Shown: positions 25,761 to 38,965, numbered from the stretch's first letter. The stretch: 64,000 nt of DNA from Hyperoplus lanceolatus (GCA_026929865.2 CM049406.2:25190001-25254000); one strand, 5' to 3'. A program made the numbers and translations. Notes: generated by a model from the sequence alone, not told the origin.

Positions 25761-26727
25761 ACCCCTGGGTCAGGCCGGGTTTTGTAATGTTGTGGATCCT
25801 CCCAGGGACCTATCAGAATACAGTGGTCTCATAAGAATATAATGGATCACAAGGAGCTGCTGTCATTCTCATATTTTAGTATTAATTTACACATACTTAA
25901 TTGAATGTTGAGGTAGTCATTTAAGGCGTTTATCTCCTTTATTTTCTTTTAAGAGAAAAACAACCATACACAGGTTATCCAGGCGTCCAATTTTGTCAAC
26001 AATTCACCTCAATGTTTTTCCCCTTTGGGTGGCCTTGTGTCTGAATTGTGCTGTATAAATAAACTTGCCTTGCCTTGCCATTCATGTCACCTTGGTTACT
26101 TGTGTCCCTCTGTGATATTGGCATTGATTTTTATCAACACATCCCTGTTGAAGTCAACACAACTTTTGTCTGTTCCCCTTGCAATGGACAAAGGCTTCAC
26201 AAATACTGTGATATCAAGGCAAATAAAATATAAAAATTATTATTTTTTGCCTCCTGGTATTATGTCTTTGGTAATTACGTACCATTGAGCGCTTCACTTG
26301 GTGTGTCAGTATGGAAATTAAAATGTCATCATACCAATGATTGTAAATTTGCAACGCTGGCAGATTGTTTCATCTCTGTCAATCTCGTATCAAACGTGAC
26401 ATTCGGTGAAAGTAGATAAACAATAGAAGATGAAAAATAAAAACAAACATTAAAGGCAACAGAGGAAACCCTTGTTGACATTTTAGGCGCCGATAGCAAA
26501 GCCACCACAGTTAACACACACAACTGGTGAAAAATCCACAACTTTAAGCCTTAAAGGTTGCTGTGTCCATACTCAGTGTATTCAAAACGTATGTCCAAAA
26601 ATAGATATGTACATTTAAATAGGGTTTTTCACAGTTTGGAGCGCTTTCCTTCATAACTTTATACAGAATACTGCATGGCATGAATGCTTTGTCTTCTTTA
26701 TCACTGAAATGACGTCTACTTCAAGAC
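25761..26727. other. Intergenic stretch, nothing recognised
   Basis: No coding block, element end or RNA gene was seen. A short TTGCCTTGCCTTGCC run lies at about 26063-26078. Confidence 0.5.
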
Positions 26728-26986
26728 TGTGGCTCAGTTGGTAGAGCGGGTCGGCCGATGATCAAAGGGTTGGAGGTTCGATCCCCGCCCTGCCACCTGT
26801 GTCATAGTTGTTGTGTCCTTGGGCAAGACACTTCACCCACCTTGCCCCGTGTGAATGTCGATAGTTAGCCTGCTATCGGTATATGAACGAGTGTGTGAAT
26901 GGTAGCGTGTAAATGGGAACAGGTCTCCCTTGCAAAAGAGTCTTTGGACTCAATGGGATTTACCTGTATAAATAAAGGTTAAAGAA
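26728..26986 (+). repeat. tRNA-derived SINE (second family)
   Basis: An A box (TGGCTCAGTTGGTAGAGCGG) and a B box (GGTTGGAGGTTCGATCCC) lie 20-40 bp apart at the 5' end. The body follows with TCCTTGGGCAAGACACTTCA and GAATGGTAGCGTGTAAATGG, and the tail is TATAAATAAAGGTTAAAG. Its body differs from the SINEs at 6.8 and 53.7 kb. The good tRNA-like head suggests a fairly young copy. A similar tail (TATAAATAAAGGTTAAATG) appears alone near 32375-32395. Confidence 0.85.
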
Positions 26987-27021
26987 AAGAGACAAGGTGA
27001 CCTCGGGATTGTCGACTGACA

Positions 27022-27781
27022 GGACGTTTACATACAAACAAGAAAGCAGATTAAGGGAACTATCTGGGGATTTTTGTTATTTTGGACACAAGGACAGTGT
27101 TGCATCTGTCTTTCATTCCCACACTGCTAGCACAAGAGGGGAATCTTTGTAACCAGGAAAGCGCACCCACACATACACATACACACACACTTAGACCTCA
27201 ACTTAATAACTTTAACTGACATCACTTCTTCAACTGCTGTAGGACCATATGTGAACAAAACCATAACACAAAAGGCCTGTGAAATATGTTTTAAACATAC
27301 TAGTACATATGTGAAAAAAAATCCAGTCAATATACAACCTAGGCTCTGTAAATGGGAATGTTGCTATAGCTACAGTGCACATACAGTACAGACAGGTAGT
27401 GGATAGTGAGACTTTTTTCACTGATTTTGACTTAAAGTGGCTTGTGGTTTTTGGGGGGAGTGGTTTCTTATCTGAATTGGTATAGGGACAGATGTTGTTG
27501 TATGCTGTACGGATTATAAAACCACCTGAAGACCAGAAATACTTCCTTAGATCTACGAGCCATGCAGGCTCTTTACATTATCATGCAGGTGTGTGCACAT
27601 GCATTGGGCTAAATAACCAGCTGCTTTCCCGCAGAAATTAACCTCCTTTAATCAGGTTTTTCTTATCACTCTAACCTTGTTAAGGACCCCAGGCTGCCTC
27701 AATTCCACAACATTTCAGAAAATTAGGTTACTGCTGAAAGCGAAAGAGAATAATTGTATTTCCCAAGTGCATGTAAACGCA
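27022..27781. mobile_element. Possible MITE with GTTTACAT ends
   Basis: Left ACGTTTACATACA and right TGCATGTAAACGC are partial complements, and the interior has matching short segments near each end (AAGCAGATTAAGG; GAAAGAGAATAA). The ends resemble those of the element at 17236. The target duplication is not visible, so the boundaries are tentative. Confidence 0.4.
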
Positions 27782-27782
27782 G

Positions 27783-27783
<1 letters not shown>

Positions 27784-27814
<31 letters not shown>

Positions 27815-27958
27815 CAGACTCAGATCAGAGCGGAACATCTTGTTGGCCTGACACGGAGGTGATGATTAAAACTGAGGTGTCAACAGACTGTGGGTTTGAC
27901 CAGACAGTGTAAAGTGTGGACTGTGTGTGTGAGTGTATGTGTGTGTGTGTGTGTGTGT
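27784..27958. repeat. Two (GT)n tracts
   Basis: GT runs at 27784-27813 and about 27921-27958, separated by unique sequence. Confidence 0.95.
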
Positions 27959-30780
27959 CGAGGGGGAGGGGAAGTGTGCAATCACCAAACCTATGACAAA
28001 CTCATGAGTGTGCCGTTTGCGCCTGAAGACACTTCCTCTCCAAATTGCCCAATGATGAACGTCCACACACACCCCACACACACACACAAACACCCCCCAC
28101 AGACATACACCCACACACGTTCAGCTGATGAGATGTTTAGTGAAGGGCTCCTCCTCAGCAGAGGTGGCAAAAGCCTTTTAGCAGCTATGACCCTCCATCC
28201 CCTACAATACACACTCACACACAGGCAACCGGCCCTCTCTCTCTCTCTTGTCCTCCCCCTTTTTATTCAAAGCTTGATTTCTTTTCATAAAGTCTGTCTC
28301 TTCCCCTTTTCTCATCTCCACCTTTCTTCTCTGCTGGATGCTGTTGTTTGTGTCAAATCCAATCCCTCCTTCCCCAACGGCCTCCATCCCTCTTTCTGCT
28401 CCTCCCCACATCTTTGTATTCTTCCTATTATACTCTCTCATGCCTCCTTTCTCTATCTCTTTCCCCACTAACTCTCTCTCGCTCTCTCCCCTGTATATTT
28501 CCCTCCTTTTTCGTCCAAAGAGTACAAGCTTTTCTCGTGCACTTTGCAAAGCCTCAAATATATAAATATATATGGAAACCAACACAGGCTTATGATTTCA
28601 TACATCTCCCCATCAGTAAAATGCAAAGGGTGTTTGTGTGATGCACTATGTCAATCAACTTATACAACTTATATGAAAGCTGTTGAAAAATATTAATATA
28701 TAATAGAAGAAGCGCTCATATAAAGGTGTGTCCTGTGGGATCATTTCTACGTCTGATTTTGAGTCAGATAATATGAAAGCTTTTGAATAAAAAACAAATT
28801 TATATATATATTTGTTAATTCATTCTTATTATCATTTCATACAAGTGGGTTACGATTCAAATGTTATTGTATCTATTAAATGAATGATAATATAAGTTAA
28901 ATGTATGTCATTTTAAGTAATATGACGTCAGCCTGAAGTGACGTTTCCTAAATCAGTCTGGTTGAAATGTAATAAAATCCAGCGTTTTTCAAGCAATGTG
29001 TTCAGATTTCAAGCCCATTTCAAACCTTGGAAAACACAACATTTAGAATAAAAATGAAGCATTTTCCAAACTTGCCAGAGTTCCTGGTGCCTGCAGCGAA
29101 CCCTGTCTATTCACTGCTCTCTTTACAGCCCTCTTCTCTCCGCATGCTCTCTTCTTTTTCTTCCTCTTTCTTCCTCCTCCGACCTCTCACCTTCTACTTT
29201 CCCCATTGCCTTTCTCTTGCTGCCTTTTCTCTTTTCTCTCTTTCCCTCTGGGTGTCAGGGCTTTGTGGAGGCTCTCAGCCCCCAGTGGGACATCCAGCGG
29301 CAGAAAAAGACCTGAAAAGCAAACTGTGAGAAATAAAGGGTAAGAAGAAGAGGATAAGAGAGAATGAAGGTGGAAAGAACAGAAGGAAGCCATCTTATAA
29401 AAGGAGATAGACCCAATGGCCATGTTTCTACTTTAACTCTTTCAAGCATTGTCTTCAAAAGAAATGGTGATTTTTGAATTGGCTTCAGGGCATCATTCAA
29501 TGTTTTTCTGAAGCCTATACTTTAGCAACCCCTTTCTCACAATCTGCTGGATAATTTGTCTAATTTAAAAACGTGATTAGTTAGTCCAATAATCTATTGG
29601 TAAATGAGCCAATTCAATCAAAATGGACCCCTTTGGCTGAATTTATCCCTTTGCTCATAAAAAAATCCATAAGGGGCCCATACAGTCAGCTCCCATCTAC
29701 ATGTCATGTGGGGCCCGTGTTAGTTGGATCCCATATGGACACCACACTGTGAATCCAGTTTTAGCCTGTTCCTAAAGGCCTCATTTACCTCTCACAGGCC
29801 CAACGTGATAGCTGGAAACGTGCCAAGTGGGGACACTTTTGCTTCTGTCCTATAGAAATATATACTTCAAGATGGCGTCTGGTCATGGTTCATCCAAATA
29901 TCCCCCATGCCCATATTGCATGATTCCACTGTGTACAATGTGTGTGTGTGTGTTTCATCAGTGGCAGTATTTAGACTGTTTCTATGCACCTAGAGTATTA
30001 TTAAGAGAGCAGGTTATAGCTTAAAATCGTGGAATTGGTCAGCAAATATGCAGCGAGTTTGTCTTTTTATTGCCCTCTATTGCCTTTTCTTTTGTTCTCT
30101 TGTTTTAACCAGAAAAAATGTATGAAAAAACAAGGTTCCAAAAAGATAATTACAATCTGGATGGCTTCCAAACCCAGAGGACCTTGACTAGTTCCAAAAA
30201 GAAAAAGAAAAAGAAAGCCAGCAGTTTCACTTTTAAACCGTGGACTCCTGGCCATAACAACCTGCAGAAGGAACCCATTTTGTCTGCTTGTAAGTGCAAT
30301 GTTCCCTTCTCTTCAGCGGTGGCCACATGAATGACATCAGGGATAGAACTGTCCAGAAAGAGTATCGCTGAGATAACAGAGCCAGTAATTACTCCAAAGG
30401 AAACCGACTAAACCAACAGTCATTGTAAGGCAATTGATTTGAGACAACATGAAACTATAAAGGTATCACACCAAGCATGGTTTTTTTTTTTGCTTAGTTT
30501 TTTTTTTTTACCTCGGAAACCAGCCCTCCGTGTTCTGTGTACTGCAAGCATACAAAATGGCGTCCCGTCAAATGAGAGGGAGAGAGTTACATTTGAAATT
30601 GCGGACATTACTTCAAAGCTTCAGAAATCAAACAGTCTGGTCTTCTACCCCTTCTTTTCTTTCTCCCACCACCCCCGTCGACTCTCCTTTATGCCCATTT
30701 CTCTCCCTGTATGGGCTCATTGGGCCCTGATTGGAGAGTGTGTTGCTGTGATGTCTCTAATGGTGATAGGGGGTGATTTG

Positions 30781-30821
<41 letters not shown>

Positions 30822-31159
30822 GAGACATGATTTCACACCAAGCCGACTTATGGTCTCATCAGCCACCGTATCGTTTGCCTGTGTGTGTGTGTGTGTGCAG
30901 TCATCACTGTGTGCTTACGGTGCTCACATTAGCCGACGTGGTGTTTGCTTGGATGCATCCTTCTGTTTGTGGTTATTTGAATGTGTGTGTGTGTGTGTAT
31001 TGTTCCTCACTCCCTCATTTGCATGCCCAAACAGGATTAAGTGGATTGAGAGAATCGGCAATAAACAGCTCTTTGACAGGAGACAAATACAGCAGATTTG
31101 CATTGCAGATCAGATAACGTGAAGAAGGGAAGCTAGCTCTCACCCTGTTAACGTCTTTG

Positions 31160-31204
<45 letters not shown>

Positions 31205-31835
31205 ATTCAAGTAAAACAGGAGTTTTGTGTCTGTGTCAAGGTGTTGAGGTACCTTTATAGCATGGATTAGTAGTAAAGGTGGAGTCGGTGATTTTGGAGA
31301 ACGCTTTATATTGTCAATCCGTTTCTTTGTCAAAATCATTGATGATCTCCTAGCCTGTGGAAAAGCAAACCGGTTCTTAAAAGGTATGAACCAAATCGGC
31401 ACAAGCAGCAGCTCAAAACCAGAACCAGGTTTAGCGCTGGTGGGAAAGGGGGTCAGAGTTAAACCAGGTGACATCATCCGGATTATTTGGTCAGACTTTG
31501 GAAAGCTTCCCTCCACAGCCCCACAACATTCTGTATTACTGCTTTCACAGGATGATCAGACTCCTCCATATGCAAGTCAACATGTTTCAAATCATTTTGA
31601 GTGCCTTTTAATCATTTTGAACCATAACTAAAAATGTGGTAAAAACCCTCCCAGGGGCATTGAGACATCTCATAGCAGGTCAGTCGTTAAACCATTCTGC
31701 CACAACATAATGTGGGCTTTTCACAAGACAGAACAATGAACATGTATCAACAAAAAGTAATTAACTAATCCAAGCTGTGAAATTTATTTTTTCTCTGTTT
31801 GGTCATCTGGCAAATGCAATCTGACAAGCAGTGAA

Positions 31836-31886
<51 letters not shown>

Positions 31887-33115
31887 TGTGTATACACTCG
31901 TACATGGGTGGTTACCTCAGATTGCATGAGAGAACATCTTCACATATGTGTATGCAAATGCCTCAGTGTTTGTGTGAGTTTCCTGAGGTCCGCCTGAGGT
32001 GATGTTTCGTTATTATGAAGCCATTGCTGTAAATTAATGATCACACTCATCATACAACATTCATGAACAGAAGAGGCTGGCCAGGTTGTGCTCTCTACGC
32101 TCTGTTTTATTGCTTTAATAAGAAATACATAACAAGGGTCAATAGGTGATAGAACCACCTTAATTGGTGTTTGAACCGATTTAAATGCTAGATACATTTC
32201 TCTCCTCCCCACGACTTGATTGTGTTTTAATTCCAGCCATTCCACATCTCTGTCTAAATGTTTAAATATTTTTTTCTCTTTATCAGTTGATGTATTTGTA
32301 TATTTTGTATGTATAGTTGTTTTTGCTTTGCATTTGTTTGACTCAAAATCACTCCTAAATTGATATCTCGAGTATAAATAAAGGTTAAATGAAATGAAAC
32401 ATTGACCTCATACATACGAGCTGGATTTCCCCCCTTTTTACAGGCATGCAAATTGAGCATTTTCATTAAAGATCCATGGTGGGCCGTTAGCACATACACG
32501 CTCAAAATTCGGGGGTTAGCGGTAGACTGTTCATCGTGAATAGGAACTGGCATTGCAGCCCTGCACCACCGACAGAGGACTGAGGCACTACAGGGGAACT
32601 AAAGGCAATTGTCCTACGCAATGCAAGAGACATCCAGGTGAAAGCTAATTACGTTCATTTGATTCCAATGATCCAGTCACTATTTTAAATCAGTTTCAGT
32701 ACATATCACAAGAGGAAAAAAGACAGCCATCACAGCTATTCCCCCATCTAGACACATCAATGTGCACTGGAAATGTCATGTTTCTGGTGAAATACTTCAT
32801 GTCCAATACGTTCATGGCACAATGGGCCCATGGTTACATGAATAGTAGTTTATCCTTCGTCTGTGAGAGAATTTTAAAATAACACAAACGCCAAAATAAA
32901 AGCTTTTGTTTCTGTAATTTGGGAAATGCCCAGGCATACATTTTTTATCTTATCTGATCTTAAATCTGACTTTGTGTGAAGCACCCACATCCAACCGCCC
33001 ACATAAAACCAATACATCTCATGAAAACACACCCTGTGTTACTTAAAATGAGCAAGGAATAAGCAAATGTCCAAACCCTGCTTTCAGTTTACCCAATTTA
33101 GGACTTCTATAAAGT
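27959..33115. other. Intergenic stretch with simple repeats, no gene seen
   Basis: Pyrimidine-rich CT tracts (28225-28500, 29140-29250) and (GT)n runs at 30783-30820, 31159-31203 and 31839-31883. No exon with readable splice sites or protein-family match was recognised; the open frames of up to 227 codons are low-complexity readings. A block near 31270-31560 looks like a dispersed repeat but has no second copy in the window. Confidence 0.5.
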
Positions 33116-33699
33116 TAGATAGATCCTTTAATAATCCTACAGGAAATTACAGCGTCACCAGTTTATGGACATACATAACAAACACACATTTCCTCATTTA
33201 GCTAACATACTTAAAATAAAATAAAAAATAAATACTTCAAAGAAAGTGCAAAGTTTTATTGTGCATTATAAAACCATATGGCAGCTGGTATACAGGACTT
33301 CCTGTACCGCTCCGTTTTGCACATTGGTGCAATCAGTCTCTGGGGTGCTGTTCTTGATCACCTTCAGGGCGTGGAGTGGGTGAGTGGGGTTAGTCATTAT
33401 TGAAACCAGTTTGTTGAGGATTCTGGCCTCTGCCACCTCCCAGACCATTAGCTGCTCAGCCCCGACCACTGAGCTGGCCTTCTTGATCAGCTTGTCCAGC
33501 CTGTTTTTGTCCGCTGTGCGGGCACCTTCTCCCCAACATGCCACAGCGAAAAACAGAGCACTGGCCACCACTGAGTGGTAGACAGTGCACAGTAGGGGTT
33601 TGCAGATGTTAAATGACCTTAGTCTCCTCAACAAAAAGAGTCGACTTTGTCCCTTCTTGTACACCGCCCCCATGTGGCTTTTCCAGTCCAGCTCACAGG

Positions 33700-34238
33700 C
33701 AAAAAACTAGTGATAATAATGTCACTATAAGGTGACGTTTTCGGGAGATGTCCTTCTTGGCCCGGGACAGGAGGTCTTTCCATTTTTTTTTTATCGCCAT
33801 CTGTCCGGTGATAGCCGGAGTACGAAGAGACGTTCACACTCTCCATTATTAAGCGCCATGTCACCTGTTTTGTTTTGTTTGTTATCACATTGGACTGCTT
33901 GGCCGTAAGTGTCTCCATGTGGTCGCTGTATAATTCAATGAGTTTTCATATTTCGAGATCCATGAAGTTGCCTTTTCTCTTCCTGTTTTCCTCCATCATT
34001 TTGGATGTCAAGTTAAATAATAGCGTTTTCGGCACGAGGTATCCTAGCAATGCGGTGATGTGCGCATTCCATGGAACATTCACATGGCCGCGCATGGCTA
34101 AGAACGGGCGTAGTGAAGACCAGGCGTAAGTCCTGTTGGTGCAACCGGCGTTAAGTCCATTCTAAAGCCTGGTCTTAACTAAGACCTACTTAGCAGTTAC
34201 GACCAGGCTTAGTTAAGACCAGTTGGTGCAACCAGCCC
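33700..34238 (-). mobile_element. PIF/Harbinger-type fragment in the LINE
   Basis: The right end carries the GGCTGGTTGCACCAAC terminus (complement at about 34222-34238), and a second GGTTGCACCAAC lies at about 34136-34147. A minus-strand frame from 33999 begins MMEENRKRKGNFMDLEI, then has a stop. It continues KLIELYSDHMETLTAKQSNV and GYHRTDGDKKKM, matching the Myb/SANT-like DNA-binding protein that accompanies Harbinger transposases. The left end was not found, so the fragment is truncated, and LINE sequence is missing at this junction. Confidence 0.65.
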
Positions 34239-34425
34239 CAGTAGCCTTGGGCTGATGTCATCGGGCCCCACTGCTTTCCCTGGCTTCAGCCTGTCCAGCA
34301 TCATCTTAACCTGGGCAGTATGGAGGGTCATAGGTGCGGTTGCTGGTGGAGTAGGAGGTGATAAGAGGGGACTCTGTGCAGGTGACATCTCAGGTGTGTT
34401 GGAGAGAGGAAGGGGAGGTGGAGAG

Positions 34426-35504
34426 TAGGGTTGCCGCGGCGTGGACATTTTCATACCGAGTAATACACGTGCGACAACACCGGTGTTACCGGTAACACCA
34501 CCAGACAGGCTCTTAAAAAAAAAAAAAAAGGATTATTAGGCTTCACCGCAGATTTCAAGAGAAGACACAGTCTGTCGGGTGCTGACATTGATCTTAAACG
34601 TTAGATCGCACAAATTATTTTTGAACAAAACAAATGCTTAGTATATTTGTATTGTTTGTAGATCATTTATTATGGAGTTTGTTCACCGGAGCCACCGTAC
34701 TGTGTTGGCTCATCGAATCCAAATGTCCGGTGGGCTACTTCACTTTTACCTGTCTGTATCGGAGCGCAGTTTATTGAATGCTTGGAATAAATGCATTCAT
34801 TTAAACTCCGTGAGATCCTTGACACATACCAACAGAAATGAACTTTCTACAGTGCAACGTCATTTTACCGGGGCTTCAGCTCTGAATGTTTCGAATGAAG
34901 CTACCACGGATAGGCTATATTTGCGGCCTATGTCCCCCCCCCCACTTAACACTTAATTTGTTTATTATTTTTTCACCGCAAGCTGTCATCGGCACGGAGC
35001 GGCAGCACACAGACAGCCTCCCTCTGTGTAGGCGGGTGTGTGTGTGTGTGTTTCCTCCGGTTACCTCCCGTTGCTGAATCTTCCGCACTTTGCAGACTGC
35101 CTCATTTAGCCTAGGTTTTCAGGTTCCCTAGTATTGGGGTTTCATCAAAAATATTGCCAAATAGGCACGTTTGCTTTGGGCTACGAAGCCAACTCCTCCG
35201 CCATCGTCTTATAAACTCTCTACAGGAGACTCCGCTGCTGTGACGCGGCTCTGCGCTGCAGGGAGCAGAGCAGACATTTTCAGTTTCATTGTTTTATGAG
35301 CAGCCTTAATATAACTTAGAATTTAGAGTAGCCTCAGACATACTAGTTATTTATTTAGCCAACCAATTGGCTTTTATGTCTATTTTATTTTTTTAAATAG
35401 GCATATGCCTGGGCTACCCGGTGTTGCCGGCGGTCAAGGGATGTAACCGGTGTGAGCCTCAACCCCGAGTAACACCGGTAACACCTACTACCGCGGCAGC
35501 CCTA
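34426..35504. mobile_element. hAT-like nonautonomous element in the LINE
   Basis: Left end TAGGGTTGCCGCGG, with right end complementary (CCGCGGCAGCCCTA). A perfect 8-bp target duplication, GTGGAGAG, flanks it (34418-34425 and 35505-35512). Subterminal ACACCGGTGTTACCGGTAAC-type palindromes are present on both sides. The 1079-bp interior is non-coding. Confidence 0.9.
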
Positions 35505-35550
35505 GTGGAGAGGAAGCAGCATTGGTCAGCAGACCATGTAGGGGCGGCTG

Positions 35551-36391
35551 TAGTCTGGCTGAACCGTTTCTGCCAGCGTCTATTAGCGCTGGCCTCCATT
35601 TCCTGTTGCTGGCTTTCCTGTATTGAGCTCCCCCGCAAACTAGGAAACAATTCGCTCACGGTCAACCTGTGTGCTTCTGTGCAGCACTCTCCCTCTCTCT
35701 CTCACGCACACGGTGTAAGAAGTCACATTCTGTAGACAGAAATAAAGTGTGGCGATACTTCAGGATAATAATATCGGCTGTGGCGGTCTGGGACGCAGCC
35801 TAGCTTAGCCTAGTTGTCCAACTTCATAGTACAACTTCCCCCCGGCAGAAATACCCTCATAAACTCTGGAAAATGAAGCGTGGAAGTTTGGATTGAGCAC
35901 CGGACCTTATAACCAGCTAGATTAAGATCCGCCGTTCCTTTTCCTTGGTGATTTACAGGACGGGCCGCCAATGATAATGTTACCAGAGATAACACTGCGT
36001 GACTACGTGGCTAGTTAATTCCGGTTAAATTATCCCGTGAGCTCCTCGGGGGCTAAAGTGTATGGTGTCTTGACATGCTGGTTAAAAAGCAACACACTAT
36101 GTGTATTCCTTTTGTCTTTAATAGTTTTTTTAGTGGCGTTAGCGGGTTAGATTTAGCCATTTCTCTGACAGCCTCTGGACATGAAGACGTTCCATCAGAA
36201 TAAGTTCCCCCTAGGCACTATTTTGCATGGACACCGCTGCTGTTTCCCAGGGTTAGCTCCGCCCTAGATGATTGTGATTGTTTAAAGAAATAAAAACAAG
36301 CCAGCCCAGTTTCCCCCCGAATAGACGGCTCTAAACGGATTGCTTCCAGACCATACTACTTGCTGTAGTTTGGTCTGGCTTTGCGAGACTA
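35551..36391. mobile_element. TAGTCT-ended DNA element, copy A, in the LINE
   Basis: Ends TAGTCTGGC and complement of GCGAGACTA are flanked by a perfect 9-bp direct repeat, GGGCGGCTG (35542-35550 and 36392-36400). A second copy lies at 59552-60630, with blocks such as AGAAATAAAGTGTGGC and CTCATAAACTCTGGAAAATG conserved in order. There is no transposase. A duplication of 8 or 9 bp suits hAT or Mutator-like elements; the ends do not decide between them. Confidence 0.88.
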
Positions 36392-36548
36392 GGGCGGCTG
36401 GGGTGGTGTGGAGCAGTCAAATCTGTTGAAAAATCTGTTCAGATCATCAGCCAGACTCAGTTCACCATCAGGCAGTGCCCTTCTGCTTCATGCCCGTGAT
36501 CTTTCGCATTCCATCCCATACCTGATTCACGCCATCCTGCTGCAGCTG

Positions 36549-37180
36549 TTAAGTTAGTACAAGTAAGCAAGTAAAGTCCGCACAACATCTCAATGCTCCG
36601 AAAAAGTGAGGCTAAAGAGGAGCACACAATGATTCGACCAACTCTTCCTCTTTTTTAAACCACGGGGTATAAAATATGTTTTAGCTGGAAGAACACGGCC
36701 CACGTTTCAGAGGTTGCTGAGCATATCATAAAGGTGCACAGGAGTAAACCCCGCTTCAAAGACTGCAGCATCGCCTCGTAGCACTCTACCTCACCTCAGC
36801 CATCACTTCCATCTTCATTGCACTGAGCCATCATTTTACCGTCTGACCCTGCGCCATCTCACCACTGCACTCCATCATCTTCACCCATTGTCCTCCCATC
36901 AGTCCCCTCCTAATGCAGCCAACCCATCACACACTCCAAAAGGGACCTCGAGTTGTCATCCAAGGAGTGTGTGTGTTTGTGTGATAGGGTGCATCTCTGT
37001 GTGTTTGGGGTGGGGTTGGATGATCCATAGGTTCCAGACCACTGCCCGCCTGGGTGGGGCTACGTGCACCCCTCTAAACCCCCACTCCATGGCGTGATGA
37101 ATGCATGGACCAGATGGCCTGCACTCTATCACAGGAGGTATCTCTGTGCCCCTAAACAAACCCAAATAGTGACATTGTCT
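36549..37180. other. Unassigned spacer
   Basis: Sequence between the LINE and the 4.9-kb hAT-like element. Nothing recognised except a short GT-rich patch at 36966-36985. Confidence 0.5.
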
Positions 37181-38965
37181 GTCTACAGCAGGGCTGTTCA
37201 ATAGGCGGCCCGCGAAGGAATATTTACTGGCCCCTGCCTTGACTACCAACCGACCCAAAATAAATAAAATAATAATAATATATATATTTTTTTAGTGCTG
37301 TACAATTAATGTACTAGCACGAGCGATGTGTGCTTGTGCATGGTCATAACTGCGCGAAAGGCCGCGATCTGCAGTAAATAATTGTGCACGTGTTTCCAAG
37401 CGTTTCCAGCTGCTCTGTGTATGCGGGACTACGCAGAGGTGGAAAGAGTACAAAAATATTCTACTGAAGTAAAAGTATGATTACTTGGATGAAATTTTAC
37501 TTAAGTAAAAGTAAAAGTACTGGTCTAAAAATCTACTGAAGTAAAAGTAAAAAAGTAGCTGATTTAAAATGTACTTAAAGTACAAGTTACTAGTTACTTT
37601 TTAACAGCGGGAGGGGGCAGGGGTCTCTTCAGTGTAGGGCATTATATATAGACAAACTAGTTTTGTTTAATTAATGCAACACTTTTACAACTTAAAGTGC
37701 ACAAATTAAACAAATCATGTCACCACACATGTATGGATGTATACTGTGTCATTATACTTTAGATAAGCAAACATGGAGCAAATAGTCTGTTAATGTGGGA
37801 ATTTAACCGGTCAACAGACCTAAACTGACTGCAGCTGCAGTTCTAATAATGTAATTGTGTATAATTGATCTAAACCATGGACATTGCAAGGTTAGGCTGC
37901 TCGATTTTGACCAAAATCATAATCATGATTGACATTGTGTAATCACAATTATTATAGACAATTATTAATTGATTTACGAACTGCAACATGCACTTATTTA
38001 ACATTTGAAACCATGACTTTAAACAGCCTATCCCAATTGAACTGAAAACAAGGAAAATGCAAATAGCCTAAGTAAAACGTATTTTTAAAAATTAAATTAA
38101 ATAAGTGTCAAAATCAAAATAAACCGTTGCAAATGTTGTTGATAGGGCACGTCTTTTGCTAGCAGGAATGTGAGGGCATATTTTATTTATATCTCATGGA
38201 GCTGGCTGGATAAGGAAGTTGCATTGTAGGCTACAGTGTTCTTAATTGATGACTGTTGTGGTGGCAAGAGTCAAGGAGCTTTAATCTTCCTGTGTTTTTT
38301 ATTCCTTTATTGCTTGGTCATAGACCACTGGGATTCAACTTAAAGTGAGTAAACTAATTGGTCGTGATGTTTTGAGGTGCAGCTGGGTCGAATATGCCTT
38401 TTTTCTCTCTCACGGTCGCGTATTTCATCTGACTTGCGTGTCCTTGCGTAGCATATCTTGCACATTATTTTAGTCTATTAGTTTTACCTTTCTTCTCGAC
38501 CAAAGGCTGCCTTTCTGCCGTCTTCTGGAAGTTTTTCAAAGCTCCCGGCAACACGCACCGTCTCCATCCTACTCTGCACTGTTAAACTGAAAGCTAAACT
38601 ATCAGGTGAGGGAGGAGCCGATCGCACGGCTGGATGAAAGGTTTGCTGCATTTAAAAGCCTTCACGTCTTCACGTGCAGTACAATGACAGTTTAACTAGG
38701 ATTATTTTGTTTTAATGATAAAGGGAAACAATGTTTGTTGTTATCATGTAGTCGCAATGTGTTCTCTCCTCCTGTCGATCATTCACTGTGTTAGTTTCCG
38801 GTATTGTGCCGTAAAAATAAAAGCCCCCCGCGATATAGAGCTGTTAAGCGGAAGTGACTTACTTCCGGGACATGGGACATCTCGGCTCGAAAAATTACAA
38901 CGGTCGTCAATGGAAAGAAATGTATTATTTTCTGGTCCCAGTCATGAAATGCCTTCGATTACACA

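Larger units (their letters stand above)
33116..36548 (-). mobile_element. Non-LTR retrotransposon (LINE), fragmented by insertions
   Basis: Reverse-transcriptase fragments are readable on the minus strand. Upstream is VWDGMRKITGMKQKG, then LADDLNRFFNRFDCS. Next comes QVKMMLDRLKPGKAVGPD with DDISPRLL, and last the C-terminal GQSRLFLLRRLRSFNICK, FFAVACWGEGA and NRLDKLIKKASSVVGAEQ. The 3' end has an ATTAAAGGATCTATCTA tail. The fragments occupy 36548-36392, 35550-35505, 34425-34239 and about 33699-33116. The first three join in one open frame once the intervening elements and one copy of each target duplication are removed. The segment between DDISPRLL and the C-terminus, which holds most of the RT core, is lost. 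The clade looks L2/CR1-like; this is from the C-terminal wording only. Confidence 0.85.

Noticed and set aside
26728..26800. Functional tRNA gene
   Set aside because: Same reasoning: a tRNA-like head attached to a SINE body and tail.
27890..28471. 193-codon open frame on the plus strand
   Set aside because: CA/GT and CT-rich composition explains it; no domain is seen.
30439..31122. 227-codon open frame on the plus strand
   Set aside because: Low-complexity reading through T runs and two GT tracts, with no splice sites or family resemblance.
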